Shown: positions 31,080 through 42,391 of the stretch, one piece after another
Position numbering within the stretch: position 1 is the first letter of the stretch
Layout of the letters: each line of letters opens with the position of its first letter
NCBI GenBank assembly: GCA_934045905.1
Contig: OW203769.1
Span: 21,917,705-21,981,704 of the forward strand
From: Leuctra nigra
Taxonomy: Eukaryota > Arthropoda > Insecta > Plecoptera > Leuctridae
Direction: 5' to 3'
Length of the DNA: 64,000 nucleotides
The notes under the pieces: model-generated
Database searches by the model: none
Told to the model about the DNA's origin: nothing
What the model saw: the letters and a program-made list of their open reading frames with translations, nothing else
Program-made: the position numbers and the translations under genes

Positions 31080-34000
31080 GTAATGGAGAAGTGTACGGTC
31101 AGGGGCGGGGGGGTCAGGGGTATAAATGCACAGTCCGGCTGGAGGGGTGGAGAGCTAAAGATTGTGAAGTACCCGGTCCGGGGGGTTCGGTCAGGAGAGC
31201 CGGGTAGTTCAGCGTCAGGTTGCCAAAGCTTGTAGAAATAGAGACAATGTTTTATAGGCCCAGTGAGGGGCCTTGATCATAGGGGTGACGGGTCTATGTG
31301 GATAACTTGGGGAGGGGGCGTATAATCACACGAATTAAACATTTATTTAGATCGAGGGCCAGAAATGAGTGTAGAAACAATAATGCAAATATAATTTGAT
31401 TGTTCACGATAAAATATATAAACATTAATACATTCACATAAGATGCATTTAGGACTTAAAGCCTCACGTAAATTTAAAAGCATCTCGTCCGGGCCGAGGG
31501 CTGGGGGGATGGTCGAGGGGGGGGGGGTCAATGTGAATACATTTATGTCGTACTTGTCCCTGTCAGTTATTTACAATGATTGTCGATTGATCCAGGTCCC
31601 TAATAGAGTCAAATCCAGAGCTGGCAGGATATGAGGAATGATTCCACTCTTCACTCGACAGATCTGTCTGAACGTTGTCAAAAACACCTCCCAATACATT
31701 ACGGGTTCGAGCCTCGGTTCGGTCGGATATTTTTCACAACGCACATCCCTTCCTTACATCCTGACTCCATGGAAGTTTTCCAAAGAAACCTACATTCTCA
31801 TCATTCGAGCTGAAAAGCAACTCGTTCAGTCGAGTAAAAGAGGATTGCGCACGCAAGTGCAAAGATACATGGTGACAGCATCGTCACCGGTGGTATGAAA
31901 GTTCGTAGTGAGCATTCCCTACTTTCATTCCATTCTCCTCGGAGATATCTAACCCTCATTAGTGCGAATTGTGTCTAATGTCCGTCCGTCCGACCGGGTA
32001 GCTCAGTTGGTACAGCTCTCGCCCGGCAAGTGAGAGGTTCCGGGTTCGAGCCCCGTTTCGGTCGGATATTTTTCACAACACACATCCCTTAGTGAGAAGA
32101 TGGAGAGAAGTGGAGGGATGTATTAATGAAGGAAGAGAAAGACAGCGAGAATGAAGAGCAGAAAGACAAAGATGCGACAGGACCGTCCAACCGTCATCAA
32201 TAATTTCCTTTTACCTGATTGTTTGTAATTGGAAGAAAAGAGAATGGTTAATAAATGATGATTATTTATGAATATCTTACATGGTTTCAGATACCTAGAT
32301 AAATTTTTTATGCAGTTGTAAAAATAAACAGTAAACCCGCTGATTAAAATTTGAAAGACGTCAGACTTTTACAGAAGGCTTAAATTGCGTTAAATTAACG
32401 TAATTCCTAATTATTTTCAAACTGCAAGTATAGTCGCCTTCAAATAAAGAAGACCAACGACCTCTTTTCTCAGAAATTGAACTATTAAATTAAATATGCA
32501 CTAAACACTATATATACTAGAAGATGATAATTGAATATGGAGTCTGAATGAAAACAACATTTAGAATGGTTATTTGCGCAGTCAATTTGCACATCCTCTG
32601 AGGCACACATAATAAGCGTGCCTCAGAAAAACTAAATAGAGATGAACATGGTTTCCACGCAGGGCATTTTTTTGGATTTTCGATAGGAATTAATCGAATT
32701 TGAAGCTCTTTTGGCATCATTTTCAAAGAAATTTAAAATGTTTGATTTACAATATTATTGTAGGAACTTTTAGACAAATTCAATATAATATTAATTCGTA
32801 CCAATTAAATTTTTCATTTTTTTTAATGATTAGTAAAATACAATTGATTTTGAATTTACATTTTCTATTCAAAAGAAAAATGGAGGCATATGCCCTACAA
32901 TCAGATACGGAAGTAATTATTAAATTGTATATTCACGAGGATGATCGAGTTGGACAAATGAGTCAATGCCTCATGGAATAATTCATAGTTTGCTCGAGGT
33001 TCTTTTGTATTAACATCAACAATATAAAAATGTATATTTTCGGCCATTTTCGGTACAGTTGTCAAGTCGATTTAAACTAATTATTATCGTTAGTCGAAGA
33101 TTGTTCGTAAATGAGTGGTTTTACACCTATAAGAACTTCTTCTACAGCCTGCAATTGCACAGGTAACCATACTATCAATAATACTGAAAAACAGATTGAC
33201 AGCCGTTCTGACAAGTTACACCAAGATGGCCGCGCAACAATGAGATGACGTCACGAGCAAACTCTCTTCAATCAGATGTGAGGAAGATTCAATCTCGTAT
33301 TATGAAGCAAATCAGTGCATTTTTGCATCCTTTTTGCTACACTTTTGTATGTGTGGGTGGTGTTATTGTGGTTGCATAAAAGAAAAGTGACCCCCTTCCT
33401 ACGCGCCTGTTGTGGGGGAGGTGGGGAGGGTACGGGTATGTGGTCGGGGAAACCCAGAACTTTGTTGATATTTTGTGCCGTATTTCATACATAAAAAAGT
33501 CTGGTCAAAGAATGTTGGAAATGAAAATTATTCAATTTACCAAGGCTCAAACTGGTTACCCTCTAGTCTTGCCGGGCGATGGTTCTACCAACTGAGCTAT
33601 CCCGGCTGGATAGTTGGACTGTTTAAGATAAGAGCAGACACGAATCCTAGAGGCTGATTGTGCTAATTGAAAAACCAACTCTGCTATAAACCAAACTGAT
33701 TGCTAATTCTACAAACATATTTGAAAGCAACTTCTTCGTTTTATTATATTTGAAAGCTAATGCTAATTGGTTCTTAAAAATACCATAATGTAATTCGATG
33801 TATGACATGTTCGCATTATCACATCTTTTTATTTATTAGACGTATAAAAACAAAAACAAAATTAACACTGCTAAGGGCAGAATTCAATATTTGCTAAATT
33901 TTGAACAGTTGATTTAATTGTCATAACAACAACCAATGACATGTGCCTGAACGACCGTTTTTACTGTTTTTAGCAGAGTATTAGCAAACCGGACGTAAGT

Positions 34001-37000
34001 TAAAATGGCGATGAAATAGGGGGGGGGGGGGGGGGGCTCTTAGCAACTTTCAATATCTTTTAAATAATCAAGAGTTTTATAGATTTTTATTCCATCTTCA
34101 TTCCTTAGTGCGTTTATAGCGTTTATATTTTTATATTTGTTGTAATTTCCATCTATTAGTCATTTCTTATTTCTTTTTAGTCCTTTCTTGATTTGTAATT
34201 TTCTTTTTGTCAATGTTTTGTTATCTGTGTTGTCAAAATATTTTTTGACTCATTTAACTTTAGCCAAACTACTACCCACAAAATGCTCCATACTATTTTA
34301 AGAATCAATGCATCGTTATATTTTCTTGAAATAGGTACTACATTCATTCTAAACTCTGTGAAATGTTTTCTGGATGGTGAGAACGATGAGATATGGCCAT
34401 TAGTTTGATAGAGAAGCGTTTGAACGAGTATTTGTAACTAAACCATGACAATTATGGACAACGATTTCATGTAAGACTCACATAAGACTGTGTTATTGCA
34501 GAACATCGGCTTGGAGCCTCATGTGTATGGAGAAGAGCACACAATCAAGAGGCTTGTGGATCCATCTGCTGACGTCATAGGAAAAGACTATCTCTGGAGG
34601 GACTTGCGAATCTATCTGCCAGCCATAACAGAAGGTGAGACAATATACTATCTGCCAGCCATAACAGAAGGTGAAAACTTTCTGAACCACCCATTCATTT
34701 GGAGGTCAAAAATCATTTTAATACCAGATATGTTGAGCTAATTTGAAAGCTGCAAAAGCGCACAAATATCACAAGAAATGGAGCCTTCTTATGTGGATTA
34801 TCTTCTCCGTCCCACGTGGTACATCTTATTGTTGTTGTCATTTCTCCTTTATGGAGAGATGTATTTCATAACAATAAGAATAAACAGTACAAACAATAAG
34901 AGTTCATAAGAATTCTTTTCATTATAAAAAATCATTAGGTCATCAAGCGAGCGCGTCCTTTTGACGATTATCTTCAAAAGGCTTCTCAATTTCTGTAGAT
35001 GAAATCGCATGCAGTACGAAAGCACGCTTATCAACGCGTTCACTCTAGAGTCTGTGCCGTGTATACAAGAATGTTCCTGTTATTCCTGTCTGCTCCAGGC
35101 TCCCCCTGGACCTTGGCGTTCTCTACAGCTGAGCACGGATACTCTCTAGTCTTCCTCTACAACCAGCTGGCAGAATTAAACAGCTGTGTCCTCGTGCTCA
35201 TCCAGACATGGATCATAAAGCAAGTAAAACACTTGTAGATGTTGTTAAGCGAGCATAGCGAGCGTCACCACGGTACTCTTATGTCACTTTCTCTGTGCGT
35301 GAATGTGTTTTTTATTTCTGTGTTTTTGCCCAGAATAACCAGATCAAACTGTTCAACCAATAGATATGTAATTTTGCACCCACTTAATGTCAGCGGTCTC
35401 GAATATAGTTTTTGAACAGGATCCCTGATTAATTATTTAAAAATTAAAACTTAACCTATTTGACCGATCAACTTCAAATTTTGCATGGCCATCGGGACCA
35501 GAATTTAAACCATTTAAAAGTGATTATGGGGCTCTAAAATGCACAAACTGGAGCAAAAAACCTCAAATTGTTGCCCCCAGGGCAATTTTCGAATGTAAAC
35601 ATTTTAAAATTGTTTCTGGGATGCAAAACTGCACAAATTACAACAAACAACTCCCTAATTTTGCCCCGCAGGGCGATTTTTTTAGAATTTCAAGAATTTT
35701 TAAGTGATTTTTGGACACTAAACTTAATTTTGTATGGTGGATGGGAGCTCAGCCTGGTTGAATTACATTTGTAACAGATATTGATAAAAATAGGATTAAA
35801 ATGTCTTCAAGGGCAAACTGACTACCAAGCCCTCTTAACTCTGGTTGGTTGATATGTTTTAAATCTGTGCTCTGATTGGCCAGGTGTTTGGCGCGCTGAT
35901 TTCAAGTTCGCCGAAGCTGAGTGACGGCTTCTACGGGACGGGTGAATCGTTCTTATTCTCGTACGATCCGGAGTTCCGAATATACCCCTGGACAGGCGAC
36001 AACCTGCTCTGCATCAAGGGTGACAAGGACTGCCTAACCATCGGGGGGCGGCGGGTGAGGACTTATAAGACGGCTGGGTAGTGAGTTTGACCTTGAAGAG
36101 TTTTTTAATCGATTTTTATCAATATCTTTTACCAATGTAATTGTTAACAAAATAAGGCTTTGTACGAGTATTCAGAACAGTTCAATGAAAATAATTCCAG
36201 AGCTTGTAATGGTTTATTAGATTTACTTTGTCCTACAGATGTTTAGTGCCCGAAAATTAGTAAAATTATGGCACTAAAAATCTGATGGACAAAAAAAAAC
36301 TAATAACTTATTCCAAACTATGAAATTATTTTCATTGAACTGTTCTGAATAGTCGTACAAAGCCTTATTTGGTTAACAATTACATTGGTAAAAGATACTG
36401 ATAACAATCGATTAAAAAAAACTCTTCAAGGTCAAACTCACTACCCAGCCCTTTTTCACGTCTCGAAATATGTTTGGACGTGAGACACTGAACAGTTCCA
36501 AGGTGCGCCGATAATAAATAATTAGGCGCATTACCACGGTGCTCTTATGGCACTTTCTCCATTTTTTGCGCTTTTGTAGACAACGCCCAGTGTGTGAAAT
36601 CTTGTACACATACTAATGTCATATGAGTGGTACCATGTATGGTATTTGAACAGGATCATGCGATTTTTTTTTGAAATTTAAACTGGAACCGTTAGACCGA
36701 TAAACTTAAAATTTTGCATGGTAATTGGGACAAACTTAGGCTTTTGGAGATTTTAAAAGTTTTTGACATTACGGACATTTTATGCGTATTGGAAATATTT
36801 AAAAATACTAATTCGCATGCAATACGAAGGCTCGCTTATCAACGAGTTGCACAGAGCGTTTTCAGTATTCATGGAATTTAAAACAGTGAGTTTGCGTTGC
36901 GCATCAAAGGCATATGCAAACTAAACACATTCATTATTTCAAACAAACACAACTACTGAATATATTATGGTTTTAAATACAAGCGTGTGCGGAATCATTT

Positions 37001-39784
37001 TACAGTTGACAACATTTTGCAGAGTTCATAAATTTTATAAAAAATAAATTTTTTCCGTATTTTGTTTTCACATTTTTACAGAGCAATGAGGACTCCGTTG
37101 TGCCTGACATTGACGGGCTCCTTGTTTCAGTGGTCGCGTGGGCTTGTGGGTCGACGGGGACCTGAACCGAGGCACGAATGAGGACTCCGTTGTGCCTGAC
37201 ACTGACGGGCTCCTTGTTTCAGTGGTCGCGTGGGCTTGTGGGTCGACGGGGATATGAACCGAGGCACGAATGAGGACTCCGTTGTGCCTGACACTGACGG
37301 GCTCCTTGTTTCAGTGGTCGCGTGGGCTTGTGGGTCGACGGGGATATGAACCGAGGCACGAATGAGGACTCCGTTGTGCCTGACACTGACGGGCTCCTTG
37401 TTTCAGTGGTCGCGTGGGCTTGTGGGTCGACGGGGATATGAACTGGGGCACGAATGAGGACTCCGTTGTGCCTGGCATTGACGGGCTCTTGTTTCAGTGG
37501 TCGCGTGGGCTTGTGGGTCGACGGGGACCTGAACCGAGGCACGAATGAGGACTCCGTTGTGCCTGACACTGACGGGCTCCTTGTTTCAGTGGTCGCGTGG
37601 GCTTGTGGGTCGACGGGGATATGAACCGAGGCACGAATGAGGACTCCGTTGTGCCTGACACTGACGGGCTCCTTGTTTCAGTGGTCGCGTGGGCTTGTGG
37701 GTCGACGGGGATATGAACCGAGGCACGAATGAGGACTCCGTTGTGCCTGACACTGACGGGCTCCTTGTTTCAGTGGTCGCGTGGGCTTGTGGGTCGACGG
37801 GGACCTGAACCGAGGCACGAATGAGGACTCCGTTGTGCCTGACATTGACGGGCTCCTTGTTTCAGTGGTCGCGTGGGCTTGTGGGTCGACGGGGATATGA
37901 ACCGAGGCACGAATGAGGACTCCGTTGTGCCTGACATTGACGGGCTCCTTGTTTCAGTGGTCGCGTGGGCCTGTGGGTCGACGGGGACCTGAACCGAGGC
38001 ACGAATGAGGACTCCGTTGTGCCTGACATTGACGGGCTCCTTGTTTCAGTGGTCGCGTGGGCCTGTGGGTCGACGGGGACCTGAACCGAGGCACGAATGA
38101 GGACTCCGTTGTGCCTGACATTGACGGGCTCCTTGTTTCAGTGGTCACGTGGGCTTGTGGGTCGACGGGGATATGAACTGAGGCACGAATGAGGACTCCG
38201 TTGAGCCTGACATTGACGGGCTCCTTGTTTCAGTGGTCGCGTGGGCTTGTGGGTCGACGGGGACCTGAACCGAGGCACGAATGAGGACTCCGTTGTGCCT
38301 GACATTGACGGGCTCCTTGTTTCAGTGGTCGCGTGGGCTTGTGGGTCGACGGGGACCTGAACCGAGGCACGAATGAGGACTCCGTTGTGCCTGACATTGA
38401 CGGGCTTCTTGTTTCAGTGGTCGCGTGGGCTTGTGGGTCGACGGGGACCTGAACCGAGGCACGAATGAGGACTCCGTTGTGCCTGACATTGACGGGCTCC
38501 TTGTTTCAGTGGTCGCGTGGGCTTGTGGGTCGACGGGGACCTGAACCGAGACACGAATGAGGACTCCGTTGTGCCTGACATTGACGGGCTTCTTGTTTCA
38601 GTGGTCGCGTGGGCTTGTGGGTCGACGGGGACCTGAACCGAGGCACGAATGAGGACTTCGTTGTGCCTGACATTGACGGGCTCCTTGTTTCAGTGGTCGC
38701 GTGGGCTTGTGGGTCGACGGGGACCTGAACCGAGGCACGAATGAGGACTCCGTTGTGCCTGACATTGACGGGCTCCTTGTTTTAGTGGTCGCGTGGGCTT
38801 GTGGGTCGACGGGGACCTGAACCGAGGCACGAATGAGGACTCCGTTGTGCCTGACATTGACGGGCTCCTTGTTTCAGTGGTCGCGTGGGCTTGTGGGTCG
38901 ACGGGGACCTGAACCGAGGCACGAATGAGGACTCCGTTGTGCCTGACATTGACGGGCTCCTTGTTTCAGTGGTCGCGTGGGCTTGTGGGTCGACGGGGAC
39001 CTGAACCGAGGCACGAATGAGGACTCCGTTGTGCCTGACATTGACGGGCTCCTTGTTTCAGTGGTCGCGTGGGCTTGTGGGTCGACGGGGACCTGAACCG
39101 AGACACGAATGAGGACTCCGTTGTGCCTGACATTGACGGGCTTCTTGTTTCAGTGGTCGCGTGGGCTTGTGGGTCGACGGGGACCTGAACCGAGACACGA
39201 ATGAGGACTTCGTTGTGCCTGACATTGACGGGCTCCTTGTTTCAGTGGTCGCGTGGGCTTGTGGGTCGACGGGGACCTGAACCGAGGCACGAATGAGGAC
39301 TCCGTTGTGCCTGACATTGACGGGCTCCTTGTTTCAGTGGTCGCGTGGGCTTGTGGGTCGACGGGGACCTGAACCGAGGCACGAATGAGGACTCCGTTGT
39401 GCCTGACATTGACGGGCTCCTTGTTTCAGTGGGCACGTGGGCTTGTGGGTCGACGGGGACCTGAACCGAGGCACGAATGAGGACTCCGTTGTGCCTGACA
39501 TTGACGGGCTCCTTGTTTCAGTGGTCGCGTGGGCTTGTGGGTTGACGGGGGCTTGAACCGAGGCACAAATGAGGACTCCGTTGTGCCTGACATTGACGGG
39601 CTCCTTGTTTCAGTGTGGGGTCGACGGGGACCTGAACCGAGGCACGACGCAGGCTTGTACGACGTATGGGAACACGCCGCTCACGAGTGAGGACTTCGTC
39701 ATCAGAAGTCTGGAGTGTTCGGACGTGCAGCACGCGACGCTTTCGCCCCTCGACGCCTGGCTCAACAACTCGACGCCTGGTTGA
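30954..39784 (+). CDS. TLDc-domain protein with hydrophobic leader, copy A
   Basis: Exons: 30954-31079, 34502-34634, 35099-35223, 35884-36054, 39614-39784. Phases match at every junction (0, 1, 0, 0). The product has 241 codons. Residues 1-23 are hydrophobic and Gly-rich, and an acidic linker (EEEEEKQAE) follows. The rest is a TLDc fold: SPWTLAFSTAEHGYSL, VFGALISSSPK, FYGTGESFLFSYDPEF, YPWTGDNLLCIKGDKDCL, then VDGDLNRGTTQACTTYGN and SEDFVIRSLEC. TLDc proteins (OXR1, NCOA7, TLDC2) act in oxidative-stress protection and bind the V-ATPase; that role is inferred here. The leader suggests membrane attachment. Copy B, 13 kb downstream on the same strand, has the same exon structure. Confidence 0.85.
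31992..32064 (+). tRNA. tRNA-like sequence, GGC (Ala) anticodon, probably pseudogene or SINE head
   Basis: Folds as a cloverleaf: acceptor GACCGGG/TTCGGTC (two G-T pairs), D arm GCTC-AGTTGGTA-CAGC, anticodon stem CTCGC/GTGAG with loop CCGGCAA, T arm CCGGG-TTCGAGC-CCCGT. Position 33 is C instead of T, and GGC is not a normal eukaryotic Ala anticodon. The element's T-arm and 3' flank (GTCGGATATTTTTCACAAC) recur at 31702-31745. It is therefore more likely a repeat than a working gene. Confidence 0.5.
33536..33606 (-). pseudogene. Degenerate tRNA-like sequence, same family
   Basis: On the minus strand GCCGGGATAGCTCAGTTGG with loop CGCCCGGCAAG shares the A box and anticodon loop of the copy at 31992. 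Its B box (AGTTTGAGCC) is eroded. Confidence 0.5.
34502..34634 (+). CDS. TLDc copy A, exon 2
   Basis: The acceptor is GTTATTGCAG and the donor GAAG|GTGAGA, phase 1. It encodes NIGLEPHVYGEEHTIKRLVD, then VIGKDYLWRDLRIYLPAITE. It aligns with exon 2 of copy B by TIKR...V-GKDY-WRDLR. A second in-phase donor lies 36 bp downstream and would add 12 residues. Confidence 0.8.
34599..34670 (+). repeat. 36-bp duplication of exon-2 end and donor, copy A
   Basis: CTATCTGCCAGCCATAACAG followed by AAGGTGA occurs twice, with donors at 34635 (GTGAGA) and 34671 (GTGAAA). 36 bp is 12 codons, so both donors keep the downstream frame. The first donor matches the consensus better. Confidence 0.9.
35099..35223 (+). 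CDS. TLDc copy A, exon 3
   Basis: The acceptor is CTGCTCCAG, phase 1. The donor CAA|GTAAAA is weak but gives phase 0. It encodes SPWTLAFSTAEHGYSLVFLY and then NQLAELNSCVLVLIQ, the first TLDc motif (W-x-L-x-(Y/F)-ST-x-x-HG-x-SL). The last residues (TWIIKQ) differ from the usual I-E/K-D-T-x-x ending, so the donor choice is less certain. Confidence 0.75.
35884..36054 (+). CDS. TLDc copy A, exon 4
   Basis: The acceptor is TTGGCCAG and the donor CGGCGG|GTGAGG. 57 codons: VFGALISSSPKLSDGFYGTG, ESFLFSYDPEFRIYPWTGDN, LLCIKGDKDCLTIGGRR. This is the diagnostic TLDc core (VFGA, FYGTGESFLF, WTGDN, KG-D-L-IGG). Compared with copy B the exon end carries four extra bases, changing the exit phase from 2 to 0. 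Confidence 0.9.
36072..36450. repeat. Inverted repeat in intron 4 of copy A
   Basis: The left arm (36072 to about 36196, beginning GGCTGGGTAGTGAGTTTGAC) is matched in reverse complement by the right arm (about 36316 to 36450, ending CAAACTCACTACCCAGCC). The arms are about 125-135 bp with small indels. The left arm starts 17 bp after the donor of exon 4. This is foldback-type insertion or local inversion-duplication. Confidence 0.8.
37088..39613 (+). repeat. 92-bp tandem array before the last exon of copy A (about 28 units)
   Basis: Units of 92 bp begin GAGGACTCCGTTGTGCCTGA. Each contains a splice-acceptor-like GGGCTCCTTGTTTCAG followed by the start of the last TLDc exon (GLWVDGDLNRGT in one frame). 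I counted 28 unit starts from 37088 to 39571, with occasional single-base changes and one 91-bp unit. Only the last acceptor (39613/39614) runs into the complete exon. Confidence 0.95.
39614..39784 (+). CDS. TLDc copy A, exon 5 (terminal)
   Basis: It begins after the last CCTTGTTTCAG of the array and encodes CGVDGDLNRGTTQACTTYGN, TPLTSEDFVIRSLECSDVQ, then a divergent tail ending LDAWLNNSTPG and TGA at 39784. Against the other array units, 13 bases are missing just after the acceptor. This restores the frame with exon 4 but removes the usual G-x-x-GLW residues. The EDFV...E motif closes the TLDc fold. Confidence 0.75.
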   Translation, partial: CGVDGDLNRGTTQACTTYGNTPLTSEDFVIRSLECSDVQHATLSPLDAWLNNSTPG

Positions 39785-39843
39785 ATAACTAGACGCCTGG
39801 CTCAACAACTAGACGCCTGGCTCAGCAACCAGACGCCTGGCTC
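39752..39843 (+). repeat. 20-bp tandem repeat spanning the stop codon of copy A
   Basis: About five copies of GACGCCTGGCTCAACAACT plus one base start at 39752. The stop of copy A falls in the second copy, where GGTTGAATAACT replaces GGCTCAACAACT. The C-terminal LDAWLNNS is therefore repeat-encoded. Confidence 0.85.
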
Positions 39844-41938
39844 AAATGGCAATTGATCGAACTTTATTAGGTACATTATTCCAAAAGTGTGCAACGCAAA
39901 ATCGAGAAAATGTACTTCCGGCCTTCTACCTCTGAGCAACTCTGAGGTACAGATATAGAAATATGAATATTTTTTTATGTTTTGCGTGGTTAAAGATATT
40001 TTATAGTTCAATTGTCACAGGCAAGGAAAGGCAAGGAAATACAAATCGTTTGAAAATGTTTGAAGTTTTTATATTTTCTTTAAAATTAGAAGCGTCATTG
40101 TTTGATTTATTGATTTTGGGTTATCTGTATTAAGGATAAAGGATTTGAAGAAGAACTAAAACTTTGAAGTATAGTAAATGGATTCAGTTAGATGTGGATG
40201 GATTGGTGAAATTTGAAAGAAGGGAAAACCGACAACTTAATTAAGAGTTTCCTTCCCTTGGCCAGTGTTTTGTCGGTTCAAATCTCCTCATTTATTCCAA
40301 CAACGCCAAGTTCTTCCGTCAGAAGTAGAAAGTGAAAAAGAACAATCTCCCTAGAGAGTTGAAGTAGGTACTGTGCCTTTTTAGAGGAAGATTAAACATT
40401 AGCAATAAACTGACTTCTAGGTTCAATTCAGTCTACTTCTGGATCACTTTTATAGCACAAGATATGAATGTGAATGTACTTTATATAATCACTCTTCAGT
40501 GAAAGATTTAAGCAATAGACATGTCTATCGTTGAAGCGCAACGGATATTAACCAGTTAACTGCGTGTACCTGGTATATCCACGCGGTACCTTAAATCATA
40601 GAGATTCATATACTTACAGAGAGGGGCAAGTAGATAGCCAGCCTTGGTATGATGCGATGTACATTGTCAGGGTAGATCTGAGCATGCTCAGCCACCATCT
40701 TGGAGATTATTTCAAAAATTACTTTAAAAATGGCACCCCCCTCGATTGTAATGTTGTTGGCAAGAGACTTGAATGTTACTTTGTACTAACCTTCAGTGCA
40801 TACTTCACAGTAACAAACAGCACAGAACAAATAAATGTACAGTAAAAACAAGATATAATATTGTAATAGTCTTCTGATTCAAGTTAAAAACGTGTTTCTA
40901 GTAAGTTTAAAATTTGACAGCTCAAAGTAATTTTTTCACTGCCTTCCGAATTAATTTTCCATTTCAGTGGCAGTGAATTATTAAATATCTCCAATATGGA
41001 GAAAAAGGATCTTTCAAAATTAGTCAAGCATTAACCAGTAGTTACCCCTCTCTGTAATATATCTCTATGCTTAAATGAACTCTAATTCCCACTTGAAAAA
41101 TAATGCAGTTTTACAACTTTTAAGTTGTGAAAAGAGTAAAGACCGAATATCTGACTGGTTGGCATTTTCGCCTTGGAGTTGACTTTTGAATAGCTGCTTC
41201 TTTCCTCTCGTGAGTCGTGACTCGTGATGCACAGAGTAAGATCTGCAATTATTTTGTTTTACGTTTTGGAATAAATACGACACTTTCTCCAACATTAGCG
41301 AAGGAATTTCAGAGAAATTTCTAGTAAAATTCTCTTCAGAGTTTGTGCCAAATTATTCACACTTATTTTAATAAAATGCGATTAAAGCTTATTCTCTTGT
41401 GCCTTTTATTTATTTGATCACATGATATCTGATATTAGATTAGATGTGTAGAATCGTATGTATTTGTTACCTGATTTGTTACTAATTTCTTCCGTACAAT
41501 AAAATTATACTAATAAAATATTGATCCGGTATTTGCAGGTGTCTCTTATGTAACATTATGCAAACTTAATTCTTAGAAACTTATAGTTTGTGTATGGTTT
41601 TTCTTTTATTTAGAGAATATCGTCTTTCTGAATAACAGAGAACAGAGAATAAAAGACAGACATTTAAACAGAATATCTCTCTTCCTTCCTCATGTCAAAT
41701 GTCAAACGCATCCCGTGTAGTGCCACTAGCGCTGTCAGCGGCGCCGTAGGTAACTACATCCATATCACGTGACATCCTTATCTCCAGCCAGCACGGCGTC
41801 TAATGGTGGCCGTGTTTAAAGGCGTACTTGCGAACCTTACGCTAGCGTAGCGGTGACATCGGCAACTAAGCATCGTGCAAACATTCGAATATTTGAATAT
41901 CGTTCAAACTGAAAAGCAAAGACTTTCAATGAACGGGA
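39785..41938. other. Intergenic region between TLDc copies
   Basis: Holds a half copy of the CTCAGAGGTAG element near 39880-39955 and otherwise AT-rich sequence. Near 41715-41840 a GC-richer block (GCCACTAGCGCTGTCAGCGG) has a relative at 56215-56290. The nearest AATAAA to the copy A stop is at 40404, too far for confidence. Confidence 0.4.
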
Positions 41939-42366
41939 AGCGAGAATGGAAACGACAAAGAGTTGCTTATGGGAGAAGCAGCTGATTGAGCTGATTTGCT
42001 TTGCTGTGCAGTCGGATGCGCATACGTTTTACTGTGCACTGGGCAGTCTCAGGAATAAAACTCTCTGTGGGTAGACAAATTCTAACTTGAGAAAATTTAA
42101 GCTGGGCAACTTTAAATAAAAAATAACTCTATTGTTAGGCAGAATTAAAACTTGTGAAAATGCAATATAAAAAGTGAGACCGCGGCAGGATTCGAACCGA
42201 CGTCCTTTTGCACGACAGGCCAATGCTTTACCAACTGAGCTAATGGGTCTGCGATGTCTGAATGCTTCATAATATACGCAGCTTACGCGCATTCTACAGC
42301 GCAGCGGAGCATCTGAGTGGAATAGCCGATTCTCCCATAAGCAACTCTTTGTCGTTTCCATTCTCG
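41939..42366. mobile_element. Foldback element with 38-bp perfect arms and internal tRNA-like sequence
   Basis: GCGAGAATGGAAACGACAAA plus GAGTTGCTTATGGGAGAA at 41939 is exactly mirrored at 42329-42366. Inside, on the minus strand (about 42181-42253), a tRNA-like sequence has A box TTAGCTCAGTTGG, B box GGTTCGAATCC and loop CTGTCGT (GTC, Asp-like). Its acceptor stem is mismatched. Confidence 0.85.
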
Positions 42367-42391
42367 CGAACTGCGAGTGTGGATTGAACGG

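Larger units (their letters stand above)
31080..34501. other. Intron 1 of TLDc copy A
   Basis: Begins G-rich (GGTCAGGGGCGGGGGGGTCA), then AT-rich with two tRNA-like copies and a GGGCC-type MITE remnant at 33870-33990. No exon is recognised. Confidence 0.5.

Noticed and set aside
37219..39808. Minus-strand frames in the 92-bp array
   Set aside because: Antisense shadows of the decoy TLDc exon units.
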